Shown piece by piece: positions 45,200 to 55,952 of a DNA stretch of 64,000 bases. Under the pieces are notes generated by a model that did no database searches, was not told where the DNA came from, and saw only the letters and a list, made by a program, of their open reading frames with translations. A program made the translations under genes and the position numbers. Source of the stretch: Aselliscus stoliczkanus. Lineage: Eukaryota; Chordata; Mammalia; Chiroptera; Hipposideridae. The stretch lies in contig CM066729.1 in assembly GCA_033961575.1 (NCBI GenBank), forward strand, positions 97,033,001 to 97,097,000, read 5' to 3'. Each line of letters starts with the position of its first letter. The first letter of the stretch is position 1.

Positions 45200-46679
45200 C
45201 TCTCCATTTTGTCTGCCTCCCTGTGTTTGTTTCTATGTATTATGTATGGCTGCTATGTCTCCCAGTCTTAGTAGAGTGGTCTTACATAGTTAGTGTGCTT
45301 TGGGGCTCAGTGGCACAGTCTTCCTGGTCACCTTAGCTGCATACTCCAGGTTTGACTCTTGTTTGGGTTGTATGTGGCCTCCTCTTGTAGTTGAGCCTTG
45401 ATTGCTGTTTGCACATTAATAGGAGGGATTGAGCATCGGGCTCCTTGGTTTTGAGGACTGGCCTTAACCACAGTGGAGGAGTTGTAGTGCAGGGGCTGAT
45501 CCTCCAGAGTAGGATCTGCCTCATCTGGGCTCTGATGCCTGCCAGTTCTACCCTTTGGGTGTGTCATCCTTGGAGGTATCTGGGTGATATTCCATTTGAA
45601 GGTGGTCATTGGGCACACCAGCCCCAGAGCCACCTAAAAGGGGATCCACTGAAGTCCAAATTTATCTGCAGCCTGTGCCCTGTCTTTGGCTATCCACAAA
45701 ATAATCAGCAAATCGCCACTGCCTGTGCCATGCTTGGAAGTGCCTTGAGGGGCCAAGCTGTGAACTAAGGTCAGCTGCCACTAGAGCTGGACTTAGGGCT
45801 GTTCAGCCAGAGGTATGGTATATGCTCAGGCTAGATGCTACTTGTGTGGTTCCACTAACCTTTGAGAGACCCTAGCAAAGTCTGTAGCATGAGCCAAGGC
45901 AGGCAGTTTTGTATGAAAAAACTACTGGGTAAAGCTTAAGTGTGCCTGAAAGTTGGGTGGGGTGGGGTCTCAGAATCACCAGGATATGGAGAACAAATTG
46001 TGTCAGTCAGCTTGATGGAGATTCCAATATAGGCCTCTACTTGTGTCTGCATACCAGGAGGAGCACACAACAAAGAATCAGTGGCTTCTGCCAGCTCCTC
46101 TGTTCAGGAGAGAGCTGGCCCTCCAGCCCTCATACTGAAGCCAGACAACTCAGTTTTTCCCCCCCATGTGTTCCTGTCACCACCCCAGCTTCTGCCCTAG
46201 TGCTGGAGCTCAGAGCCAGTGATTCCATCAGTAAGACTGTGCACAGTCTCTTTAAAAGGAATCCTGGGAGTACAGCTGCCCTCCAACTAACTCAGGCAAA
46301 AATCTCTGCTACTTTTCATAACCAGAACTTCTGGATACTCACTCCCTGGCACTGAAACTCTGGGTTGAAAAACCTGGTGGGGTGCTGGGACCCCTTGCTC
46401 TTCTGGGGTTGGTGGGGAGGACTTCTGCAGCTGAGATAACCCTCTGTTTTTAATAGTCATACATGGGTTTGGGACCAGTTTCTTCTGCATCTCTTCCCCT
46501 CCTACCAGTCTCATGGTGGTTTCTTTTATGCAAGTCCTTAGTTGTAGGGTTTCAGTTTAGCAAGATTTCAGGTGATTCTCAATGATGGTTGTTTTATAGT
46601 TTAGTTGTAATTTTGATGTGGTCATGAGAGAAGGTAAGCACAGTGTTTATCTACTCTGTCATTTTTACTGTAACACCCC
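45200..46679 (-). promoter_or_regulatory. 5' UTR of the half-L1, former internal promoter region
   Basis: About 1.48 kb between ORF1 and the right TSD, clearly GC-richer than the surroundings, as expected of an L1 5' UTR with its internal RNA polymerase II promoter. Open frames of up to 137 codons on the plus strand (for example 45942-46355) reflect composition and have no recognisable product. That the 5' end reaches the TSD suggests a full-length insertion at the 5' side. Present activity is unknown. Confidence 0.7.
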
Positions 46680-46693
46680 TTTATATAGATCTT
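46680..46693. repeat. Right TSD of the half-L1
   Basis: 'tttatatagatctt', identical to 43198-43211. Confidence 0.9.
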
Positions 46694-46984
46694 ATACAAT
46701 ATAAAAGAGCAATCATAACGAAAGATATCTGAAAATGAGATTGCATGTTAGCTCTAAAATTGCAAATGAAAGTAGGCTAAATCACCATGCGGTATTTCTT
46801 GCTTGTGTTGTATTCAGCATATTATATTTTTAGACATTTTATAGCATAGCATATTAAAGTTGGAAGAGTTCTCAGAGGCTGAGTTTTGGTTTTTTGGGTT
46901 TTTTTTGTTTTTTTTTTTTTTTTTTAGTATAATACTCAAACACAAGTTTCTCTTCTAAAAAGTGCTCAGGGGTAGGAGTTTGTG
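46694..46984. other. AT-rich spacer with a poly(T) run
   Basis: A T-rich run at about 46886-46925 has no attached element that I can identify. Nothing else is seen. Confidence 0.5.
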
Positions 46985-47001
46985 AAGAAGTGTCACATTT
47001 T

Positions 47002-47106
47002 TTTTTTTTTTAGAGGGCAGTGTCACTGCCCCTCATATGTGGGACTAGAACCAGGGCCTCTGACTTCCCAAGCCAGCGCTTAACCACCACGCCATTCAGC
47101 GGGCCC
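47002..47106 (-). mobile_element. Short tRNA-derived SINE, antisense, with 17-base TSD
   Basis: Reading the plus strand: poly(T), 'gagggcagtgtcactgcccc', 'gggactagaacca', 'cttcccaagccagcgcttaaccacc' and 'gcgggccc'. The TSD 'aagaagt(g/a)tca(c/t)atttt' is at 46985-47001 and 47107-47123, with two differences. Confidence 0.94.
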
Positions 47107-47123
47107 AAGAAGTATCATATTTT

Positions 47124-50100
47124 AAGATTTGTTTTTTTGCTTTCTATAAAATGAAGATAAAATATATTTGGAAGTAGTGGGAAACACAACATAAAAGTTT
47201 AGAATATAAACGTTTCAAAATTATATGTATTTCTTCCTCCAAATCATACTAACATTTTATCAGTACACAATATTTTTTTAAGTATTTTTCGCTCTGTAGA
47301 AATCTGTTACTGAATATCACTGACTCTCTCTATGATCTTTTATGCCACATCATAATTAGTGCATATATTTGCATAATTACTGCACAAAAACTGGAAAATT
47401 TTCATTTCATATTAGTTAAGTTGTTCTATATCAAGGCTTCCAATAAAATTTTCCATGATGATGGAAATATTCAGTGTTGTCTAATACCATAGCCACACGG
47501 GGCTTTTGAGCTCTGAAATTAGCATAATTAATTTTTTTTTTAATTTTAATAGCCACAAACTCATGACCTTTCATGGATTAGCCTTTGTGTGTGTGTGTTT
47601 TCAACAAAACAGGCCTTTGTTTTCTCAGCTCTCAAAATATTTCATATTTTTTCAGATAAGAATGTTTGATATCTGTAAAGAAGCAGTATAGATGTATAAT
47701 TAAAACAAGTTATCTTTCTTTCACAGTTTGGATTTTTGTTATTTAGCTAACATGTTTCAGTCATCCCTGTAAATCCTATGTAAAAGTTATTTCAGTAACA
47801 TCCTTGCTGTCACCTCAAATCCTCCTTTGAAGCTAGCGATACTGCCTGCCTGCAATCCTCATGTCAGAAGCAAGCCATTTGTTGTTGTCTGTGTTATCCA
47901 GTGAGCTTTCAATTCTCAGAATAGGCTTTCACGTGATAGGGATAAAAAGTATATGTGGAAGGAGCCGTGTTCTGTCAATGTTTTGAACCAGGAACACCTC
48001 ACCAGTAATGCAGCAAGAAAAAAGCAAGAGGCTGTCATAGAAAGCTTTAGAAGAGTCGCCTTCTGACAGGATACAGTGATGGGCATTGTGACTGCCTTGG
48101 TGATTGTACTCGAAGGATAGCAGAGAAGAAAACCTGTAGCAAGTCATTTTATTGAGGAAGCTTGAGAAGAATACCTAATGTGTCTTGTTAAAATTCATAT
48201 GAATACAAGGTTTTTTCAATTTCAACAAATTCAAGAGATTTTGCCCCATTTTTTTGGTTGTTGTTTCTCTAATATACATTTATGAATAAATGCATGGACA
48301 GAACTTTTGCATTTGATGAAAGGATGAACTAGACAGCCCCCAAAACACTTTCAGTGTTAAAAATATATCAGTATCTCTGGGTTCAAAATGAAGCCAGAAT
48401 ATAATGTGGGGAAAATATTCTATGCTGAAATTCTGCTTCAATACTTTCCAACACCTAACTGTAGAGTACTTATTTTATAATATATCTAATCTATTTTTAA
48501 AGGATATCTATATTTAAATTAGTTAAGATTTCAACCAGGTAAGTAATTAAATGATGGAGGAATGGACTACTAGCATAATGAACATAATAGAAAGGTCAAA
48601 AGTAAGGGAAAGAAACATCTATGGGAACAAAATAATCAAGTAGGATATGTGCATATATTTCAATTGACATTTATTTATTGCTAATTTCCCTTAGTTATGG
48701 AAAATTACACTTAGAAGAGAGAAGTCTAAAAAAGAGCAGTAGTGAAGAATCCAAAATAGCCCAACTCCATCCCTACCTTTTCCTTCATACTCTTTCACCC
48801 CTTTTTTCTGCACATCTCTGACTTCTGGTTTGCCATCTAGTTTATGTAACTGTGTACACATTTGAGCTTTACTACTTTTATTAACAATGAACAACTTTAT
48901 TGATAGTCAAAGTTATAATAGCCCTTTTGTAAAATGTTAAGAAGGAAAGTAATTCCCACAGAGTTGAAACGTAAGTAAAATTCAAAGAATATTCTCCACT
49001 TGTCAGAATGAATATTTGCTTTAAGTAATAGAATATGGTGTTCAATAATTCTTATTTTCTATAAAATTTCAAAACTTGCCATCTCAAAATAAAGGCTGTA
49101 ATTCACCTATTTTCTTGTAAGAAAGAGGTGATATCACCCACATTTACTAGCAATAATGAGACATCTCTTGGCTGTTGAGAATAGGAAAACTACAGTTCTA
49201 TTTATACCATTTTACACATCCTATTGGAAATTAAAACAAATTTTTTTTTTCAAAATCACATAATTGACACAATGTTTGAAGTCACTATTTAGACTACCTG
49301 TATAAGCATCATGCATGTAGATGCAGAGTGTAATCAAAGTCCAGCCCAAAAGTTACTAATGAAAAGGGGATGTAATATATGTCAGCTAAATGTAGCAATA
49401 TGGAAATGTGACCAGTTCTGTTTAAGTCCACAATCAAGCATTTGCATCTGAAAGTTGAGAAATGTGAAATAGACCATCTAGGAAGTCTGGCACTGTGGTT
49501 TATTTTCCAGTGGCCCCATCTGTTATATAATAGTGTTGTTACGAGGATTAAAGGAACGTATATATGTGAAATATTTAGAAGTGTACCTGATACATATTAA
49601 GGGCCATGCAGCCTTAACTGTTATCTTTTTCTCTTGGAACTGTGCTGGAAGGTTATATACAAATGCTTTATATTTTGATGTTCCTGTTCTCCTATCAGAT
49701 GGCAAAACATGATTAAATTATAGCTGCATTACAAATATTGATGGCACAAAAAGAACACTTTTTCCCCCCCAGTCCAGTAACTATTGTAATGCACAGGAAA
49801 TTAAGTGATTTCTGCTCTTTTTCAACCTGTTTATAATTTTAAATTAATTTATGATGGTGAATTTTAATGCAGCCTAGTTAAAAGTCATGTTGTGTTTCCT
49901 CTTGTTGTAAATATTAGGCCAAAATGAAAATGTACATAAATGGACATGATACTTTGTAAAATTAAATACAGGATGCAAATAATAAAGAGACTCTCAACAG
50001 AAGTTATTAATCCTTTTCCAACTGTTTTTATCCAGATTATAGAAAAATTTACTGGATTCTCAAAGAAAGGGTCTTAAAGTAATGAGATTGTATTTTGAGG

Positions 50101-51060
50101 AGTGAATTAAGAGTATTGAATATTGACAGGATTATGAACTGAAATCTGTATTTGTTTGTTCTGTCATTTCCTCCTGATGCAGGACTTCATCCCCCTAAAG
50201 AATCCCAGAAATATCTGGAGTCCAGCGGGTGTCTCATCTAATCATCAGCAAATCCAGGCAGTTGTCTTCCCCCTTGTCCTCTTATCCCGCTGCTGGATAA
50301 AACCTTGACCATAGAGAACCAAACTCCCTTCCTGGGCTCTACTGACACTTTTCACACCACCTCTTGTGTGCATGCCCTGAACCTTTGCATGTCAGGGCTG
50401 TGTACTGTTTCTTGCCAACCAAGAACAGAAATTGTCAGAAAGCAATCTGCTGGAGTATATCACAGAGTGTTCACAATTATTAGCAACAGCCTTTCTCTCC
50501 TCTGCCCTATGCTCCTTGGGTCTGAGACAGAGCTCCAAATTTCTATTGAGACTCACTTCTTTCTCCACTTACTAGATGTTACTGAGTCAGACTTAGCACA
50601 CATGGCTCTCTCTTTCCCTGTATGAGTTCCCAACAGGAAGCTCCACAGCCCAGTGGGCATTGTACTTCTGGGTTGTCAACCATGTCCGAAACACACAGAA
50701 AGACATAGCTTCTGTGGTTGAAATTGGAGCTTTAATCAAACAAGACAGTATTTGGCCTCAATTAGAGATTTGTTAATAACTTTGAGAATTGCCTATGTGG
50801 TATCAGAGATTGTTGTTCTTTGTTTTTCTTTTTTAAAAGCACAGTCAAGTACTACTATAAAAGGTTTTATACCAGAGTAACAAGATACCAAGATCTTAAC
50901 TCAATCAAGGATGGGCTTTTGGGTCAGAATTATGCTGTAGAAGGTTTGTACTAAAAGTCACTCCAGATTTTTAACTACTTGGAGAGAGAAACTAGGACTA
51001 GCAGTAATTAACATTAGATTTCAATTCCATTAAATTATGTTTCTATTCCAGTAATTCTGA
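47124..51060. other. Long tract with few recognisable repeats
   Basis: About 3.9 kb. Apart from one MIR fragment, nothing is assigned. Bases 50160-50720 are GC-elevated and hold a 106-codon plus-strand frame (50305-50625) that resembles no protein I know. No exon can be supported. Confidence 0.45.
49495..49625 (+). mobile_element. MIR SINE fragment, sense
   Basis: 'cagtggccccatctgttatataatagtgttgttacgaggattaaa' followed by 'gtgtacctgatacatattaa' follows the sense MIR 3' half. Confidence 0.75.
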
Positions 51061-51075
51061 ATAAGAACAAATATA

Positions 51076-51208
51076 CAGAGGGTGCCAAATATATATATAT
51101 ACACATTATAAAAAAGAAAAAAACTGTATTAAAATTGTAATGCTAAATATATACCAATAACAAAAGGTAAATACAAGTCATGTATATACATTTTTTTGTC
51201 ATCCCCAG
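51076..51208 (-). mobile_element. Short non-autonomous mariner (MITE, form B), second copy
   Basis: The left end 'cagagggtgccaaatatat' and right end 'tacatttttttgtcatcccc' are degraded versions of the 'ggtgccaaaaaaatg' inverted repeat. The interior 'ctgtattaaaattgtaatgc' and 'aaatacaagtca' is shared with the 3.1-kb copy. A TA lies at the left edge. Confidence 0.88.
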
Positions 51209-51438
51209 TATATGGATGGATACAAGACTCCTTAATTCATGATACATAGTGTTGTATGGCATATTGTATTGCTAAATTTCAAATTTCATCATTCTAGTAT
51301 GTGTATAGTAATATATCATTGTATTTTAATCTATATTTCCTTTAGGACTCACAGTGTCGAACTTTTATTTTTTAATAAGCTTTTTTGCCATTTGTGTCTT
51401 GTCTCCAGTTATGTGTCTGTTCAAAATGTTTTCTTTTT

Positions 51439-51895
51439 TTAAAAGATTTTTATTGGGGAATTGGGGGAGGGGAACAGCGTTGGGGAATCAGGGAAGGGGA
51501 ACAGACAAGTTGCTGTCTTTTTGTTCTTCAGTCTAGTTGCAGATGACGTTGCTTCACTGGCCCATGTTGGTATCGTCATTGCGCTCCTCCCAGATGAGGC
51601 AGATGGTTCTCCGGCCTCTGGGTGGTCGCTCACCATGGCTATTGGCAGCTCACACTGGCTGCCAGCCGCTCACTCTGCCTGCCGGCCACTCACTGTAGCC
51701 TATGGCAGCCCACTGCAACAGGGGCTGCAGCTATGCCATCCCTGGGGATTCACAGCAGCTCAGCTCCAGGTGGAGCTGTTGTTCACCATCTTAGCTATAG
51801 AGGGCGGTGTCACTGGCGCTGACATGTGGGATCCCGAACCGGGGACGCTGGCATCCCCAAACCAGCTCTTAACCAATGTGCCACTCGGCCGACCC
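51439..51895 (-). mobile_element. Long form of the tRNA-derived SINE, antisense, with 17-base TSD
   Basis: Minus strand: 'ggtcggccgagtggcacattgg' head, '...gctggtttggggatgcc', a B-box-like 'ggttcgggatccc', a long middle, and the tail 'gattccccaacgctgttccc' ending in '...ccaataaaaatctt'. The TSD 'caaaatgttttcttttt' is exact at 51422-51438 and 51896-51912. It sits in the old antisense L1. The 161-codon plus-strand frame over it is antisense noise. Confidence 0.96.
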
Positions 51896-52491
51896 CAAAA
51901 TGTTTTCTTTTTATTGGGTTTTTGGTTGTTGTTTTTTTGTTATTGATTAGAAGAGTTCTTTATATATTAAAGAGCCACGTCCTTTATCAGAAATCTAGTT
52001 TGCAAATATTTTCTCCTCATCTCTAGCTTGTCTTTTCATTGTTTTAGCAGCCTCTTTTGAAGAGCAAGAGATTGTCATTTTGAAGGAATCAATGTTTTTT
52101 TTGTAATTAGTGCTTTTTGTGTCTTGCTGAAATATTTGCTTAACCTGTGGTCACAAATATATTATCTCATATTTTCTGCTAGTATACATAAAGTTTTAGG
52201 TTTCGTGTTTAGTTCTCTGCTTCATTTGAGGTAATCTTTTTTTTTTTAATGTAAAAGTCATGATTCATTATTGTGAAAATATCACCCTTTTTTAAATCGA
52301 ATTACCTGGCACCTATGCCTATTGACTATATATTTATGAATCTATATGTATGGTCTACTTCTAGACTCTCCAATCTATTTTTTTTATCTACATATTAGGG
52401 TAATACAAAACTTACTTGATTTTCCAATCTTAAAATCAGCTAGTGAGATTTTGTTACTTTTAGAACTACATTGGTTAATCTAATTATTCAT

Positions 52492-52572
52492 TGGGTTGTC
52501 AGAAAAGTCATGATGCATTTTTGCAATGAAAAGCATAGAAAAAAATACATCATGACTTTTCCGACAACCCGA
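52492..52572. mobile_element. 80-bp hairpin MITE of mariner type
   Basis: 'gggttgtcagaaaagtcatg' faces 'catgacttttccgacaaccc'. About 30-base inverted repeats with two or three mismatches enclose a loop of about 20 bases. The layout is like the human MADE1 MITE but the sequence differs. The flanking TA is clear only on the right ('gata'). It sits in the old L1. Confidence 0.9.
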
Positions 52573-53559
52573 TAGCTTCCAAGGTAATTTTTTTTCAAAA
52601 AAGCTTCTTAAAATAAAAGGTGATAATAATTGGGATTTCATTGAAATTATAGATCAATTTGAAAAAAATTGACATTACAATAACATTGACTCTTCCGATT
52701 CATAGAATTGGTATAAATCCTCCAATTCTGGTAATAGTCTTTCATTTTTGCAGCAACATTTTAAAGTTCTGGATACAAATCTTGCATATGTTTTGTTAAA
52801 TGTCATTTTTAAGTATTTAATTATTTTTCATGCTTTAATAAAACAGTTTTTAATATTTCAATTTGTTTATTACTAGACTATATAAATACAACTGATTATT
52901 ATACATTCACCTTTTATCATAAGGCTTTGTTATACCCACTTATCATGCTTTACATTTCACTTTAAACACTACTTATTTGCATTCTTTGAATTTTGTATGT
53001 ATGTCCTTTCAATTTAATTCAAAGTATTTTTTTTTTCTTTAGATTTCCTCTTTACTATATAGGTCATTTATAAATGTAGTATTTAACTTCCAAATATTTA
53101 GGAATTTCCATGCATCTGTCTCTCTTAGTGTTTTTTATTTAATTTCCATTTTGTTCAAGGGAAAAACAAAAACAAAAACCAAGAAAAGCTTTGTATGATT
53201 TTAATTTTTTTCAATTTGAGTTTTGTTTTCTGGCCCAGAATGAGATATGTCTTGAATATTTTGCTGTTTGGTTGAGTGCTCTATAAATATCAATTATATC
53301 AAGTTAGTTGATAGTGTAGTTCAGGCCTTCTATATCCTTAATGATATTTGCTCTTTTTCTACGAGTTATTAAGAGGGGAATTTCCAATTCTTTTTGGAGT
53401 TTTATCCATTTCTCACTTTATTTCATCTTTTTTTCTTTAGTGCATTTTGAAACACTGTTGTTAGGTGTGTACATTTAGGATTTTTATGTCTTCTTAATAA
53501 ATTGACCCATTGATCATTGTCTTTATATGATAATATTAATTGTTCTGAAGCTGACTTTT

Positions 53560-53989
53560 TTTTTTTAAGATTTTATTGGGAATTGGGGGTAGGGGAACAG
53601 CATTGGGGAATCAGGAAAGGGGAACAAACAAGTTGCTGTCCTTTTGTTTTTCAGTCTAGTTGTGGAGGACATCATTTCACTGGCCCATGTTGGTTTTGTG
53701 ATCATTGTGCTCTTCCTGGGTGAGGCAGTCACTCGTAGGTCATTGGATAGCCACTCACGGCGGCTCTTAGCAGCTCACAAAATCTCATGCGAGCTGCCGG
53801 TCAGCCCCAAGCAGTCTATGCCTTCACTGGAGACTCATGGCAGCCCAGCTCCAGGTCAAGCTGTTGTTCACCATGTTAGCTGTAGAGGGCGCAGTGTCAG
53901 TGGCCCTCATGTGGGATTTGAACCAGGGCCCTGCTGCTCAGAGGTGGTGTCCCAAGCCAACTCTGAACTAACGCTCCACCCAGCTGGCC
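53560..53989 (-). mobile_element. Long form of the tRNA-derived SINE, antisense, with about 15-base TSD
   Basis: Same head, middle and tail as the other long copies. The TSD 'ctgaa(gc/tt)tgactttt' is at 53545-53559 and 53990-54004 with two differences. A 158-codon plus-strand frame runs across it (53644-54120) but is an artefact. Confidence 0.93.
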
Positions 53990-54240
53990 CTGAATTTGAC
54001 TTTTATATTAATATAGCCACTCCACAATTTCATTTGTTTAGTGTTTGCATGACACGTCTTTCTTCAATTTTTTACTTTTATTCCATTTGTGTCATTATAT
54101 TTATTGTGTGTGTCCTGTAAACACATAATCTAATTGGTTCTTGCGTTTTCCATTTAACCTAACCTTGTTTGAGTTTTAACTGACATGCTTAGCCCATTTA
54201 CACTCAATTATGTGGTTTAACTTAAATATATCATCTTGCT

Positions 54241-55749
54241 AGCTGTTTTATTTACTATTATACTATTTATCACATACATGATGTTGATATTATAAACTCT
54301 TTAAACCTAAATATGTCATGTTCTTAAGAATTAGAGCATAAATCATTTCTATTATTCTTTGTTAAATAGTAATTAATGATTCTCAAGTCACTTTATTAGT
54401 AATATTATGTCTATGATAAATTATAGGATCTTTATTCTTTTCAGTAAAAATCATATTTTGAATTAATGTGAAGAATAAGTTAATGTCTCTTCCTTTTTCA
54501 GTGATAATTATGAATTTCTTATTGGAGTTGTTTTCAAATTTGCAAAACTATATCATTCATCATCAAAGCACCTATTAGAATGCATTCATCCATCACACCC
54601 TTTGCCATTTACCAGGTATATATGCACAGTCCAGATGAAAACTATCCAGGTCCCCTATCATATTCTGTTTGATCATGTTTTTATGAAAATATAACAGCAC
54701 TCATGGGACATGAGAGGATAATTGCTTTGAGAACACAAAGAATTTCCAATGCTCCCCCCTTGCCCCCATCCTTGGCAATATAAATGGATTTATGAATTTT
54801 TGTTTTTTATCTAAATTCCAAAACCAAAATAATTATGATATTCTTATTTAATCTCCTACTTTTCCACATCACCGATTTTTCAAATAACCCAGAATTAAAA
54901 CTATTTTTAAAGTACTATGGGAAACTGGAAGGTTATGGAGAAATAAAATAAAATAAAATAAAATAAACTCTTTTCCATATATTTTCACTATATTTAGTTA
55001 TGTATTTAAGGATACTTACTTCCCCTGATTCCTGGACATCATCCATTTGACACTGTTTGTATTCTAGACTTTCTAATTTTTAGATTTTCTAATTTCTAAT
55101 TTTCTAATTTGTATTTCTAGATTTTCTAATTTTTCTCTGAAGGAAGTCCTACTTAATCTGATAATTTAATTTGTTTCCTAATTCATGAATTTTTTCACAA
55201 ATAAATTTATTGATTACCTTTCTTTTAATTATACCTCCCACTTCAAATGGTTATTTAAACAGTTTTTAACAATAACTGAATATCCTTAAATAATTCCCAT
55301 ATCATCAGAGAAGTTAGTAAATATCCAATGCCTGTCACTAATAAAACACTTGCTTTTACTGTGCAAAGAGTCAGTCCTTATGTCTGACAATCTTTTCTAT
55401 TTCCTCCCATTAAATGATAGTGAACATTGATAACTATACTGGGAGAGTAATTATTTTACTACTTGCCTGATGATATAGATTCCAAATAGTCTTTTACTAT
55501 TTTTTCCTTTTTCCTACAGTTTTACTAGTTTATAAGTCCCGTGTTTTAAGAGAGGAAAACATTGTCGTTGAAGTCTTACATTCAGAAGAAAATTCTAGAA
55601 AGATATCACAAGTCAGGTTTGGGTGTTGCAGACATATATGTCCAGAGAAATAGAATAAATGCTCTTCCCGTATATTAGAACAATAATTCTGAACATGTGC
55701 TTTTTATCCCTCATTAGAGTTGGGAAAAGTTCTAAAATGGTTGAAATCA
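54241..55749. other. AT-rich tract with minor tandem repeats
   Basis: An (AAAAT)n run is at 54940-54966, and 55065-55135 is an imperfect tandem of 'gattttctaattt' units. No gene or family is recognised. Confidence 0.6.
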
Positions 55750-55909
55750 GGAGCACTGATCAGATATCAGTGAAATCATATGGTTCTCGACTTTTTCTGT
55801 CTGATTTATTTTGCTTAGCATAATAATCTCAAGATTCACCCATGTCGTCACAAATAGCACTATTTCATCTTTTCTTATGGCAGAATAGTACTCCATTGTG
55901 TATATATAC

Positions 55910-55911
<2 letters not shown>
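55750..55911 (-). mobile_element. Antisense L1 ORF2 3' fragment
   Basis: The minus-strand translation gives 'MYIYTMEYYSAIRKDEIVLF' and 'TTWVNLEIIMLSKINQTEK', the end of L1 ORF2. It begins at the (CA)n repeat and stops at about 55750, so only some 160 bases remain. Confidence 0.88.

Positions 55912-55952
<41 letters not shown>
55912..55952. repeat. (CA)n microsatellite
   Basis: About 19 uninterrupted CA units at the edge of an L1 fragment, seen directly. Confidence 0.96.

Larger units (their letters stand above)
43212..46679 (-). mobile_element. Complete half-L1 (HAL1-like) retrotransposon with 14-base TSD
   Basis: A single antisense insertion of about 3.47 kb. The TSD 'tttatatagatctt' is exact at 43198-43211 and 46680-46693. 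Minus-strand order: a GC-richer 5' UTR (about 45.2-46.68 kb), ORF1 (about 45.19-44.33 kb), the start of the ORF2 endonuclease (44320-44013), a direct jump to the end of ORF2 (44012 to about 43680), a 3' UTR and a poly(A) tail (a T-rich run on the plus strand at 43210-43230). The reverse transcriptase and most of the endonuclease are missing. L1 derivatives that keep ORF1 but lost ORF2 function are known as HAL1 and rely on L1 in trans. Whether this copy belongs to a multi-copy family or is a one-off deletion cannot be told here. Confidence 0.85.
51340..54240 (-). mobile_element. Old antisense L1, long but interrupted by three insertions
   Basis: Antisense L1 ORF2 text appears in order: 'agagttctttatatattaaagagcc', 'tttgcaaatattttctcct', 'cttgtcttttcattgttttagca', 'gatttcattgaaattatagatcaatttg', 'cattgactcttccgattcatagaa', a 'tatccttaatgatatttg...' block, and 'ttgatcattgtctttatatgataat' continuing at 54.0 kb. 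It is one strongly diverged element, or several colinear pieces of one. It was later split by two long SINEs and one hairpin MITE. No frame survives. Confidence 0.75.

Noticed and set aside
45942..46355. 137-codon plus-strand frame, plus others at 45328-45768
   Set aside because: They lie in the GC-richer 5' UTR of the antisense half-L1 and run against its transcription. No family resemblance.
53644..54120. 158-codon plus-strand open frame, and a similar 161-codon frame at 51461-51946
   Set aside because: Both lie antisense over GC-rich long SINEs flanked by target-site duplications, and each runs on into unrelated AT-rich flank. The shared peptide pieces ('SSPAPG', 'VVHHLS') come from the SINE.
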